This document shows, one piece after another, positions 37,162 to 48,253 of a DNA stretch of 64,000 nt. The notes beneath the pieces were generated by a model. That model had not been told where the DNA came from, did not search any database, and worked only from the letters and a program-made list of their open reading frames with translations. How positions within the stretch are numbered: position 1 is the stretch's first letter; the number at the start of each line of letters is the position of its first letter. The stretch is from Alisma plantago-aquatica. Its lineage: Eukaryota > Streptophyta > Magnoliopsida > Alismatales > Alismataceae. The stretch covers positions 265,095,001 to 265,159,000 of the forward strand of contig OY856414.1 of the NCBI GenBank assembly GCA_963693085.1. The letters run 5' to 3'. A program made the translations under genes and the position numbers.

Positions 37162-37168
37162 TATAAAA
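37162..37168 (+). promoter_or_regulatory. TATA box of the 5' LTR of D
   Basis: TATAAAA within CCCCTCTATAAAAGGAGGG, a strong plant-type promoter. A 36-codon frame begins with the first downstream ATG at 37210 (MNTPFFLLRLLHLL...). In the 3' LTR that ATG is ACG. Confidence 0.75.
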
Positions 37169-37752
37169 GGAGGGAGAGATCTGGGCTGAGTCCAGGAGGG
37201 AGAGATCCCATGAACACTCCTTTCTTCCTTCTTCGTCTTCTTCATCTCCTTCGAGCAAACCCTAGCGATGAAGAGGGTGCTTTCCCTGGAGAAATGGAAA
37301 GCCGAGGAGCCATCTAGATGGGAGTCTGGAGTGCTGCGGTACTGAAGAGTAGCTTCCCCATCAAAGCTGGGTCCTTGAACATGTGCAACAACAACTTCTA
37401 GGCTGCAGCAACGACCACAAGAATCTGCCCTGTCGATCAAGTTTTTGGCCGCGCTGGCCGCAACCAGGTGGCGCCCCAAGTGCGTGGAGGGATGGAGGAC
37501 AGAGGGCGAGGATTGGTGGCGAGGTTAGAGGTCCAGGGAGGAGCAGAAAGCCCCACGTAGGGCTGCAAATCGCGGCCAAGTAGGGCAGATCAGAGGTAGA
37601 AGACGACCACGACAGTTGGACGCTTCTACCCCTCATGGGTATGCTGAACTGATGACTTAAGTGGGGGGGGGTATAAGGGTCTTTCTATTATGTTTGGGGT
37701 GGCTGGGTGTTGCAAAGAAAGAAGCGACGTGGCGCGTCCTCATTGGCCCGAA

Positions 37753-37758
37753 GTAAGT
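37753..37758 (+). promoter_or_regulatory. Splice-donor-like site in LTR D
   Basis: GTAAGT after CCCGAA, at the point where the GC-rich leader ends and AT-rich sequence begins, as at plant exon-intron borders. Kept in the 3' LTR at 60134-60139. Confidence 0.45.
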
Positions 37759-38894
37759 GTTTTTGCTAAATTCATAACTAATGATTCGTAGCTCGGATGA
37801 TTATGCATAAAATATGAAACTTGCTCAGAAAAACGAGGGGAATCCATTAAAAATATAATTGAAGCCTAATTCCTCTTACAATTCGAAAAGTAGTGTAATT
37901 TATCAACTTTAATGTATTAATGCTTAAAGAACCCTATTTTGAGTTGATTTATTTATTTAATAGGGTTTAATGAATGATTAAAGTTGATGTTAGTCTGTTA
38001 ATGATAAAAAGGAACATTAAAGGACAAAAAGAAAGACCTTTGCATATAAATCGTTTAATTTAGAGTTTATGTGCATAAATAGGCTTTAATGGGCCTTGAA
38101 ACCCTAATGATGGTAATTAGGATTACTAATGGATTTAATTATTTGATTAAATGTATATAAATGAGTTTTCATGGTTATAAGCTATTTCAAGCATTAAAGT
38201 CCCTAATTTGTGGATAAATAACCTTAATATAGAAATTAGGGTTTTCAATTGAATCAAGGTAGAATTAATAATAAAAGGGGTTCATATGGGGATTAGACCA
38301 TAATGAATTATGAGTTGTTAATCTGAAAGAAACTAAAGGTGATAATTGAGTCTAATGGCCTTGAAAGAACTTAAAAGGATAAAGAAGGTAATTTTGGTAT
38401 AAAAGAGAAATGATCGACTTTAATTGGGCTTATGATGTTGAAATTAGGGTTTATGAACTAAGAGAGCATTTAATATGATAAAATCATTATGGAGGCAAAA
38501 ACCCTAATAAAACCCTAATGTGGTCTAAAAAGCCTAAGGTGGAATCCAAATTTAGCTTTAGAATGTTCTGGATAAACTATAACACTTGGATCCCATGCAT
38601 TAATTTTAGGATATTGTTGATTGCTTGTTGCTTGTTCTTTATCCTTATTGCTTGGACAATCAAGTTGCTCTGGATTCAGGTATGTGGTTAATTATGAATA
38701 ACCGCCTTAGTTTCCCGATGATTTTCTGAATGGTTAATCACATTGAATGCAAATTATCTGTTGAATGTTCATATTTGCAAATCATAAAGTCACTATGATT
38801 ATCACATAAAAAGAAATAGAATTATGGATTCTCGCACCTACATGCCACCCTGATGGATGATGCCAAAGGTCAGGCCCAGATGGGTAGACCAATG

Positions 38895-39010
38895 GACGCC
38901 TTGAGTGGTGACCCCAGGCACCAAGAAGGTGGCCTATGATATTGCATGACTAGTGGGCACCATGAGTGGTGACCCCCAGGCACCAAGCTCGGGATTGAGA
39001 AGGTGGCCTT
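38895..39010 (+). repeat. GAGTGGTGACCCCAGGCACCAAG subrepeats in LTR D
   Basis: Two imperfect units of about 60-65 bp with the words GAGTGGTGACCC, CAGGCACCAAG and GAAGGTGGCCT. Present again at 61298-61405. Confidence 0.75.
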
Positions 39011-39170
39011 AAGTCATTGGCAAAGGGCACCCTAAGGTGGGTATGCCAGGGTTAGGGCAAAAGCGGTGGATAATGTTATACTGAAAAATGTAAATTGGCT
39101 TGTTAATTAATTTGATTGTGATTATTAAATTGTTAGCCATATTTGCAAGATTTTGGTTGTTCTCACATAC

Positions 39171-39218
39171 CAGTATATTTCGATATACTGACCGACGTTT
39201 TGTTTGTCGGCGTTTTAG
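39171..39218 (+). other. Paired hairpins before the acceptor-like site in LTR D
   Basis: CAGTATAT-TTCG-ATATACTG is a perfect 8 bp stem with a TTCG loop. CCGAC...GTCGG follows with a 9-base loop, then CGTTTTAG. In the 3' LTR the first loop is TTTG and seven pairs remain. Confidence 0.6.
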
Positions 39219-39499
39219 GAACAACAATTGAAAGAACAAATAGTAAAGTGACACATTGCGGAAAAAGAAATAAAGTGCAAGGAGGATTAGATAGAATGAT
39301 TCAAGATCAGGATAGATAGATTTCCAAGGTTTTCAAAGGTAAGTAAAGTTTTAATTTTATACCAAATTCTAGTTAGTTAGTAGAAATTCATAATTGCTAT
39401 TGATTATTTGTCGAACCTTTGATCATGTTAATTGAATAACGGCTCTGACCTTCAGGTCTCCCTTAATTGGGGGTTACCGGGAGGTGGGGTCGTTACAAT

Positions 39500-39511
39500 T
39501 GGTATCAGAGC
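39500..39511 (+). other. Primer binding site of element D
   Basis: TGGTATCAGAGC, two bases after the 5' LTR; a perfect match to the 3' end of plant initiator-Met tRNA. Confidence 0.95.
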
Positions 39512-41127
39512 TAAGGTTCCTCACTTAATCTTTAATAATTATAAAATTTTACAAATTCTTTAGAACCCAAGGGAGTTATTAGAGGATTGTCTGAAAGATT
39601 GAGGTGTCTAGAAAAGGATCACGTCCGTGGGCTGGCAATATTTTTCTCCGCATTGCTAGTTGGAATACGGGGACTCCCGGATTGTGTGACTGCCTGGCCG
39701 ATGTCTTAGGATATGACTCGAAATAAGATACCTTTAGTACCCTCTCATCTTGTTCATCCCTTCTCAACTCAATTTCTGTTAAGGACCTTAAGGATTAGGG
39801 TTTTCTCTCTTCTCCTCACCCTCTCGAGGTATGGGTAAGGTTAATAAGGTCTAAGAAATCCTCCAACAAATTAATGAAAAGCATGTAAATAAGATGTCAT
39901 GGACATAAGCTTAATAGAGTAAGCGTAAAGGAATAGATACATGCTTAGGTCGTATGACACGAGTTGTCATTCCCTCAGGAGAGACCAGAGGATAGACCTC
40001 CTTGGCAGGAGGATGAGTAGAGAGAGTTAGTCTTGGAGGTAGAGACCTCCTTTAAAAGTAGAGACCTAGCACATCCTTCAAGGATGATGTTAACCCTAAC
40101 CCTAAGTGAAGGTTAGAGAAAGATGACATGATGAGTTAGGTGTCATGGTTGACTGAGTGTTTGGTGGGACATACCTTTGGGATGCCATAAGAGGGTAGTA
40201 CCTTTGGCGACCCAACCCTGGAGAGGGTCGTGCTTGCAAGAGAGAAGGATAGCTCATTCATGGATGAGGTTAGAGGAGAACCTATAGTTACCCTATGGGC
40301 TTAGGAAAGTAGGGTATGGCTTGATGAGACCTTGATTAAGAGATCATGATGGATGGCTTATGAAATAAGCATAAAGGGCTATGAATGTCCTTGAGCAAAC
40401 ATAAGTTCGAGCATAGGCTTCACCCATGTGGAGGTATGCTAGTGAGCTTGCATGGAGAAAGGACCTCGGGTAGTAAGGTTGGATATGGAGTTAGCTCCAG
40501 AGAGAAAAAGCAAGACTCAAGCAAGAGGATTGGAAGCTTAGATTCTGAGACATAAGGAACAGTGGGTAGTTGAGGATGATGTGACCTAAGTGGATGATAG
40601 TGGTTACCTTATGTTTGATCCCGGAAGGCTGATGATATCTTAGTTTCTTTTAGAGGAACCAAACCCTAGAAGAAGGATGATGCTTCTAGTACCTATGTAC
40701 CCATGGTATAAGTGAGTACCTACTGGTTGAGATAAAGAGTGCTTTAGACCATGAGGAGGTTTGAGTACCCAGTTGTGAGGCTTTATACCTAGTTGGTTGT
40801 CCTGGAAGAAGACTCAACTCCGAAGTGTTACTCGAGTAGAAGGATCATGGAGGTACATGACATATCTTGGACATGCTTGATTCTTGGTTAAGAGATTGAG
40901 CATGCAGTGGACACCCAAAGGTGAACCGAGGGTTCCTAGGCCTAAGAGGGGAAGCAGCGTATCCAATGCTCGTGATGAGATTTGAGTCCCTATAGTTTCG
41001 AGCATGGTACTCCTCATGTGTAGAGGAAGAGGAAACCCCTTAAGTTAAGGGTATGTTTGATGAACCCCTCACAACTAAGTTGATCTAATATTGAGGAAAG
41101 AGAACAAGTGTGACCTAGCATGGTTTA
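39512..41127 (+). pseudogene. Decayed gag region of element D
   Basis: This is where gag should lie. I see no open frame of useful length and no zinc knuckle. The sequence is rich in AGG and GATGA words typical of degenerate coding DNA. It ends at the insertion of A, with GTTTA (41123-41127) as one target copy. Confidence 0.45.
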
Positions 41128-41454
41128 TGTGGGCTCTGATCTCCAAACCACGATATAAACACGATTTAAACTTAGCGGAAGCGATTCGATTAGCAGCGGA
41201 ATACCAAAAATCAGCGGAAATTAAAACTTTTTGAGATAAAGCATTGAAACCATAAAACTTCCTTCATAAAAGGAGATAAACTGTTTACATCTCAGATAAT
41301 TACTTCTTGAGTAATTATATACAACATGATACAAAATCTCAAGAACTCATAACCAAAATCTCAGACCAAAAGACTCCAAGACCTGAGAGTACAAAGGACA
41401 CATAGGACTGATTCTAACTACACCACATGGTAGGCTAAATCTCCACCTGAGATT

Positions 41455-41615
41455 TTACTGCTGCCCCTGGTGTTGCTGCTGTTGGGACTGGTCACCTGTA
41501 GACCTGTTCCTCCGTCCTCGACGTCCACCTAAAAAAAGTTGAAGTCTACGGGGTGAGACAATTTTACATAATTGTCCCAACGAGAGTTATAACTCTCCGC
41601 CAGAAGCTTTATTAT
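41455..41615 (-). other. Conserved LTR block 2, A left copy
   Basis: In the sense direction the frame LLAESYNSRWDN...LSHP runs to a T-tract TTTTTTTAG (AG at 41530-41529). After the AG, in the frame shared with B and F, it reads GRRGRRNRSTGDQS, QQQQHQGQQ, TAA at 41457-41455. The ATG of B is AAG here. The two halves are out of phase by one base in the T-tract. Confidence 0.6.
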
Positions 41616-41809
41616 AGCACCTCAAGGAATAACATAAGCAGTAAAAGCTTCAAAGTATTCAACATCAGATATAATAGTAAGCATGAGTTCAACAGTTATG
41701 AAACATGAAGACATTTGCACTATATAGTGTAACATCAATCAATCAACTCGTAGTTATCTCTAACAGGTATGCTACGCTGTGGATTATGTTTTTCAAACAT
41801 TACTTTTAT

Positions 41810-41965
41810 GCCCTGTGGAAATGAGGTTTACCACTCACACTCCAACCAATCACTGCTAAGTGCCTCGGTATCATACTAGGTCATCGAAAGAGCCGGATTC
41901 TCATGACCTTCACCTTCCTCAGTCAGTAAGAGGATTACTTGTAGGACATCTCGTGCCTCTACTAT
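41810..41965 (-). other. Conserved LTR block 1, A left copy
   Basis: Aligns with the block in B and F (TACTGACTGAGGAAGG, GGTTGGAGTGTGAG, GGGCATAA). The stem pairing is weaker than in B. Confidence 0.45.
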
Positions 41966-42019
41966 AATAGCTTACCAGGGTAATCTGGTCCTTTGCTATT
42001 TTAGAGTTATAGTGGCATT

Positions 42020-42130
42020 CTGTACTCTCTTCGTCATCAGGAGATTTCATGTTTATCTTCCACTGATACAGATATCTGTGCTTTCTTCGTCATCAGGAGG
42101 TTTCATGTTTACCATCCACTGATACGGTAT
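42020..42130 (-). repeat. Duplicated unit in LTR A
   Basis: Two imperfect copies of a unit of about 60 bp containing CTTCGTCATCAGGAG, TTTCATGTTTA and CCACTGATAC. The same pair is at 51775-51880. Confidence 0.75.
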
Positions 42131-43309
42131 GGGATTGTAGTGAAGGATTGACGGATTACACATCTACATCAAACACCTACACTAGGATGTAAGGTTCTAC
42201 ACATCCATATACCCCACATACTCAAAAGTATGTGATCCAGGAGTTCCCTTAGGAAAACCTGTTTCACCATCATTTGATCTCTGACAATGATGGATCTATG
42301 ATCAGGGCTCTACATTACACTTGATTAGTTAGGTACATTCAGTATTCTTTTAACATCATACATTGTTCTTCAAATAATAACATTAGCATAACAACTATGA
42401 AATGAGAATACTAAATGTAACAAGCCTAACTCTCATCAATCATCATTTCTCAATACATTCATCACAAGTCATCTCTAAAGCATGACCTTGATGGTATTTA
42501 TGGCTCTCACAGCCCATTTAATTCATAGGTTGCCATTGACAAGACATCAAGATATTTTACTATTCATAAAGCTAACAACATGCTTTCGATGAATATAGCA
42601 TCATCATCCATACCTAGATATGATCATCTTCATATCAAAACCTGCAAGGTTAATTCAACTGATAAAAGCAATTCAAATCAAGAATTATACTTTCCACTCT
42701 TTCCATAAGAGCTAAGTTCCCCGATTCTCATCAATTAGGGTTTACTATTCACATTACATGCCATCACCCTAGATTTAGGGTTTATTATTCACATTATGGT
42801 AAAATGAACTCATAACATCATCATGTATGAGGAACATCATCAATGATGCTCTCAGATAAGATTAAGATTCATCAATTATCATAAATAGGGTTTTCATGAT
42901 CTCACATAGGTGGATTATACCCTAATAATGTACATTCATATATATTGAAGGTATTTTACTTGGATTTCAACCATAATTGGGATTTTCTCTCTCCTCTTGC
43001 TCATAGGTGATGATTACATCCCTCTAGATTGGGTTAGGTCTAATCAACATTGATAAGCCTAGCCAAGTCATCACCATTGTAACCATTGGGGTTTGCATGA
43101 TAAAAAGGGGTTACCTACTTGAATCCATAAAGGGTATCTTGGTAAAGTTCACCATTGATCATAACATGGGTTAATATACTAACCACTTGACCCTTAATGT
43201 CCCTAGGTATCATTAGGGTTTAGGTTGAACAACCATCAAACCATCTAAGCCTTCAAGGCATTAGGCAGACTTATCCTTAAAAGTCCTCAATAGGTTTCAC
43301 ACCTTCAAC

Positions 43310-44840
43310 CTTCAAACGATCCTGAGATCGTTTAAGGTTGTAGACCGTTTAGCTTTGGTTGACTTCAAGACCGCATGACACTCAAGACCGTTTACCTTTA
43401 AACGATCTTGAGGTCGTTTGCCCAAGATGGGGTGAAGACCGTTTAGTCATAGTTTGACTTCTGAAATCGTTTGAGCTCATTCAGACCTGAAGTCGTTTGA
43501 ACTCATTCGGTCCTGAAGTCGTATGAACTCATTCGGTCTTGAAGTCGTATGAACTCATTCGGTCCTGAAGTCGTATGAACTCATTCGGTCCTGAAGTCGT
43601 ATGAACTCATTCGGTCCTGAAGTCGTATGAATTCATTCGGTCCTGAAGTCGTATGATCCTAAAAGCTCAAGATCGCATGGACCTCCAAGGTGATTCAAAG
43701 GGTAAACTCGATTAGGGTTTCCTATGTTGAATCCTTCAATTGGTCTCAAGCTTGCTAACCACTTATCAATTGAGACAATTAGGGTTAGCCTTAACCAATT
43801 GGTCACTCAATTGATCTTCAATTGATATCCAAATAGGGTTGGAGTTGGTTCAATTAAGGTCTATAAACATTCAACCATCAACACTCAACAATATGAATCA
43901 AATCGAAGTTGATCCCATCAATTGACCTCCAATCGGGCTCAAACTTGGCCCAAACGGTCTTGGGATCATTTGGATAACCTCCAAATGGTCTTGAGACCGT
44001 TTTCCCAAGAATTCATCAAAATCTAAGTTGATTTGATAGGGGTTGAACCTTAATCAAGTCACAAATCAGCAATTTGATTATTTCAATAACCCACTGTAAT
44101 TGGGCCATCAACTGATCAAATTACCTTAACCCTAGACCTCCAAACGGTCTTGGGTCCAAACGTTCTCAAGACCGTTTGCCCATCCATCCTTTGGACTCTA
44201 GTGAAAATTCATCAAGGTTTGATCTATTGAGTTGATCATCACATCAATACTTAATTGCAATATGATTTGGTACCTTTTGACCTTCAATTGGTCAACTATA
44301 CTTGACCCCAGACCTCTAAACGGTCTTGAGACCGTTTGAATGATTCCCCAAACGGTCTTGAGACCGTTTGGGCTAATCAACCCAAAATCACTAATTAACT
44401 CATTGGAATTTCAGCACTGATTTCAATTAGGATTTGCCCTATTAATCAACCTTCAACTCATAACTCGTTTGGAATTAATCCATCAAATTTGGTGAGTCAT
44501 TAATCAACATCATTATGAACAGTAATCCCAAACGGTCAACGCTTGGTCAACCATCTTAAACGGTCTTGAGACCGTTTGCCCAAAAAGGGAAAATTAAACA
44601 GATTGAAAATCAGAACTTAATTCAATTGGATTTGCTAATTGATTTGCTTATATCTCACGATTCCTTTGGAGTTAACCCCTAAAATTTTGTGGGTGATTAA
44701 CCTACATAATTATAAACAAGATTCCCATACGGTAATTGCTTGGTCAACGCGACCAAATGGTCTTGAAGGCCGTTTTCCTTCATACGATCCTGAAACCGTT
44801 TGCCCACCAAACGGTTGTGTAAACCGTATGGGCAATTGGT
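43310..44840 (-). repeat. Inverted-repeat motif cluster, A left copy
   Basis: Dispersed copies of an 11 bp arm CCAAACGGTCT, a 2 bp centre (TG), and the reverse complement arm. Best copies lie near 43990, 44322, 44350 and 44562; degenerate and half copies lie between. Spacing is irregular and the sequence in between is unique. Confidence 0.85.
43462..43659 (-). repeat. 26 bp minisatellite, A left copy (7.6 units)
   Basis: Unit TGAAGTCGTATGAACTCATT followed by CGGTCC. The first two units have TTTGA instead of TATGA. Confidence 0.95.
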
Positions 44841-45240
44841 GGAGGTCGTTTGGTAAAGTGGAAATCCGTGGATAAGCATAGGAATTAACGCCCTTATCTT
44901 ATACCTCAAGAACAGTAGAAGTTCTTCACGATTTTGCTTGCAAGGATGCAAGGGAAGATAGGGAAGAAGAAGAACTAGCAACTATATGCATAGAAAAAGA
45001 TGTATAATCAAAGCATAAGGTTTAGAGTTATAAAACCCGCCTAAAGATTGTTCCTTGAGCTCCAAACTTTCAATCTCCAAGCCTTTAATGGCTTCTTTGA
45101 GCTCCACAGGTCGGCCAAGGTGTATTCTCCAAGGAAAGTTGAAAAGGAATGGCTAGAAAGATAAAGCTAGGTGAGCTAGCCATGAATTCAACCTTGAAAA
45201 TGAGTTTCCTCCATGAACTCAAACAAAAGGGATGATTCAA

Positions 45241-45246
45241 ACTTAC
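45241..45246 (-). promoter_or_regulatory. Splice-donor-like site in LTR A
   Basis: CTAG/GTAAGT on the minus strand, a full plant donor consensus, about 115 bp after the TATA box. The right copy keeps it at about 55110. Confidence 0.5.
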
Positions 45247-45359
45247 CTAGGACCCTTAGTCATCCTTCTCTGCTCCAGAGCTTAGCCTTAGTCGGTTTTG
45301 AGCAAGGGGAAAAGAAATGAAAAGAAGAGGATCGTTCCCTTGCTAAGTGGGGAAGGTAG

Positions 45360-45367
45360 TATATATA
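45360..45367 (-). promoter_or_regulatory. TATA box, A left LTR
   Basis: TATATATA on the minus strand, about 690 bp after the LTR start. Matched by 55219-55226 in the right copy. Confidence 0.65.
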
Positions 45368-46056
45368 CTTAGGTGAAATTTCAACATAAGAACATATGTT
45401 TTCCTCATTTCTCATCTAAGTCCTTCCTTTCTTCTTTTCACGTCCCCACATCTTATTTCTAAGGACAAACTCCTTCTAAGGTCAAGAATTGAAGGCAAAG
45501 AGGATCAACCCATCACTAAAGCATACACATAAAAGGGCTATTATACATACACCTTGATTATTCAATCACAAAGGTGTTCTTTATTATATGATTATTCAAA
45601 TGAAGTGAACTTTTCATCATTTTTCTTCTAAATGATTCCAAGAGTCATAAAAGATATTTTAGATGATGTATTTTACAAGTTGCACCCCTCAAATTGGGTA
45701 AATTGCACTTTACACCAATTTAGGGTTTTCAAGTACAGGGGTTGCTTCCACAGCTGCACCTTGGTGCTCAAGCTTGGGAAATCCTTCAAACTTTACCATA
45801 AACATCCTCATGATGTCTCAAAATCAGAGGAACATCTCAACATGTGCAATTTGCAAGTTAATCCCTTAACTGGGTAATTTTCACATAGATCCCTGTATTA
45901 CAAAACAATGCTTCAACTTTATATATAAAGGAGCAAAATTGAAATATATGTTTCTGAGGAACTTAATTACATTCCCAAAGTTAATCACAAGGATTTAATT
46001 ACATATTTAGGCAAAACACCTAGGGTTAGTTCATAACCCAGGTCAGGGATGTTACA

Positions 46057-46075
46057 AATTATCCACCCCTTACAA
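46057..46075 (-). other. Polypurine tract of element A
   Basis: GTAAGGGGTGGATAATT on the minus strand, next to the LTR start. A conserved stretch with GACGAAATCC lies just before it. Confidence 0.8.
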
Positions 46076-46105
46076 GGATTTCGTCCTCGAAATCAATAAA
46101 ACGTA

Positions 46106-48253
46106 TTAAGAGAAAAGGGCAGGGTATTTCCTTCTCATCTCATCCTCTAGTTCCCAAGTGGCTTCTTCAACACCACGATGGTTCCAGAGGACTTTCACAA
46201 GGCTTAAATCTTTCTTCTTTAACTTTTTAATTCTGTTATCAAGGATTGACACTGGTCCTTCCTCATAAGATATATCATCATTCAATTCTACCTCCATAGG
46301 TTGTAGAACTGACTCAGTATCTGGGTGACATTTCCTCAGCATAGAAATGTGAAACACAGGGTGTAACCTCTGTAACTCTGGTGGCAGCTCTAGTTTATAT
46401 GCTACCTTTCCAATCCGTTCAATGATTGGATAAGGCCCCATAAATCTAGGAGCTAACTTCCCTTTCTTTCCAAAATGAAGGACTCCTTTCCAAGGCGAGA
46501 CCTTGAGATACACTTTGTATCCGACCTGGAACTCTAAGGGTCTACGACGCTTGTCAGCATAAGATTTCTACCTATCCTGTGCAGTCTTAATCTGTTGTTG
46601 TATTACCTTAATCTTTTCTGTAGTTTGCTGCACAAGATCAGGTCCTAACAACTGATGCTCACCAGTCTCATACCAACACAAGGGTGATCTACAATGTCTA
46701 CCATACAAGGCTTCATAAGGTGCCATATCAATACTATGCTGATAGCTATTGTTATAAGAAAACTCTATCAAGCTTAGGTGTAGATCCCAACTTCCGGTAA
46801 ACTGGAGAACACATGTTCTCAACAGGTCTTCCAAGGTCTGTATGGTCCTTTCCGACTGTCCATCAGTCTGTGGATGAAAGGCCGTACTAAACCTTAACTG
46901 GGTGCCTAAAGCATTATGAAGTCATTCCCAAAAATGACTTGTAAACTGGGGACCTCTGTCAGAAACTATAGTGACAGGAACTCCGTGCAAACGCACTATC
47001 TCATGAACATACAACTGTGATAACCTTTCAGCAGAATAGGTTGTTTTGATAGGTAAGAAATGTGCTGTCTTAGTCAACCTATCTACAACTACCCAAATGG
47101 AATCATGTCCTTTGCTTGTCCTGGGTAGGCCAACAACAAAGTCCATGGTAACATGGTCCCATTTCCACTGTGGTATGGGTAAAGGTTACATTGTTCCTGC
47201 AGGCTTCTGGTGTTCAACTTTAACTTGCTGACACACAGGACACCTCAGAACAAATTCTGCAACATCCTTCTCCATTCCAGGCAACCAATACAGATCTTTT
47301 AAATTACGATACATCTTGGTGCTCCCTGGATGCATAGCATACATTGAAGAATGAGCTTCTTCCAGGACTAACTTCCTCAAGTTATCCACATCCGGCACTA
47401 TCATCCTCCCATGATAACATGCTACATGATCATCTGAATCATGGAAACTATCTTGCTTCTCATTTCCATACTCTGATCTAATCTGCTGAACTACATCATC
47501 AACATGTTGTGCCTCCTTAATCTGCTCTCTTAGGGTAGGTTTAATATGCATCTCAGCCATCAACCTGGCTAACAATGACACCTTCAACTGTACATTGTCT
47601 TGCCTTAAAGAGATAAGCATATCTCTCTTAGAGCATACTAAAGAGTTAAGTTGTGCTCTATCCATGGTTGATGTTGCTGATTTCCTACTCAAGGCATCTG
47701 CAACAACATTGGCCTTCCCTGGATGGTAATCAATTATACAATCATAGTCCTTGATTAACTCCATCCAGCGACGTTGCCTCATGTTAAGCTCATGCTGAGA
47801 GAAGATATACTTAAGGTTCTTGTGATCTGTGAAAATCTAGAATGTCTCTCCGTAGAGATAATGCCTCCAGATTTTCAATGCATGAACCACGACAGCTAAC
47901 TCTAGATCGTGTGTTGGATAATTCTCCTCGTGCTTCTTAAGCTGCCGGGAAGCAAAAGAAATCACTTGTTTATCCTGCATCAACACACATCCAAGTCCAT
48001 TCTTGGAGGCATCACAGAAGACTACATATCCTTTTCCTTGCTCAGGTAGCACAAGCACAGGTGCACTTGTCAACCTCTCCTTCAACAACTGAAAGGACTG
48101 TTGACACTTATCACTCCAAGAAAAAGGAGCATCTTTCCGGGTTAACTTGGTCAAAGGTAAGGCTATAGAGCTAAAGTTTTTAATAAACCTTCGATAGTAA
48201 CCAGCTAACCCAAGAAGCTTCGAATCTCCGTCAGTGTCTTCGGTTGTTCCCAT
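46106..48253 (-). pseudogene. pol: RNase H, integrase and chromodomain part of element A pol, broken
   Basis: Continues the polyprotein after the frameshift at about 48207. The order is RT end (GLAGYYRRF), RNase H (VFCDAS, the EEN...HDLELA stretch, FTDHKNL), HHCC zinc domain (HSSMYAMH ... CPVCQQ), integrase core with all three acidic residues visible ([22 protein letters not shown]), GPY/F region (MGPYPII) and a C-terminal chromodomain (VKVLWNHRGVEEATWELE ... RRKYPALF). In-frame stops lie at 47839-47837, 47188-47186, 46924-46922 and 46570-46568. Each sits where a Gln or Arg codon is expected and can be explained by one C-to-T change. The chromodomain places the element in the chromovirus group, whose integrases target heterochromatin marks. 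It cannot be expressed whole. Confidence 0.95.

Larger units (their letters stand above)
36221..39497 (+). repeat. 5' LTR of element D
   Basis: 3277 bp, from TGTTACAGCCCCAAATTT to GGGGTCGTTACA. TATAAAA at 37162, GC-rich leader to about 37740, donor-like GTAAGT at 37753, subrepeats at 38895-39010, two hairpins at 39171-39210 and an acceptor-like TTTTAG at 39218. Confidence 0.95.
41128..46056 (-). repeat. 3' LTR of element A (left copy)
   Basis: From TGTGGGCTCTGATC to GGTCAGGGATGTTACA on the plus strand. Modules from right to left: TATA 45360, donor-like site 45241, inverted-repeat cluster 43310-44840, 26 bp minisatellite, telobox-containing sequence, duplicated 60 bp unit, block 1, block 2. 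Confidence 0.97.

Noticed and set aside
37126..37636. Antisense frames of 91-117 codons in the leader of LTR D, present in both LTRs
   Set aside because: They lie opposite the GC-rich leader and are repeated at 59508-60096 only because the LTRs are copies. Codon changes between the copies fall at all positions and no domain is visible.
43462..43659. CRISPR-like array
   Set aside because: The units are contiguous 26 bp tandem repeats without unique spacers, in a plant retrotransposon LTR.
43310..44840. Inverted-repeat cluster as terminal repeats of small DNA transposons (MITEs)
   Set aside because: Arms are only about 11 bp with a 2 bp centre, there are no flanking duplications, and the set is confined to LTRs at the same place.
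41128..46056. Direct repeat 41128-46056 and 50878-55915 as a segmental duplication
   Set aside because: TG...CA ends, primer site, polypurine tract, pol between them and a 5 bp target duplication outside show they are LTRs of one element.
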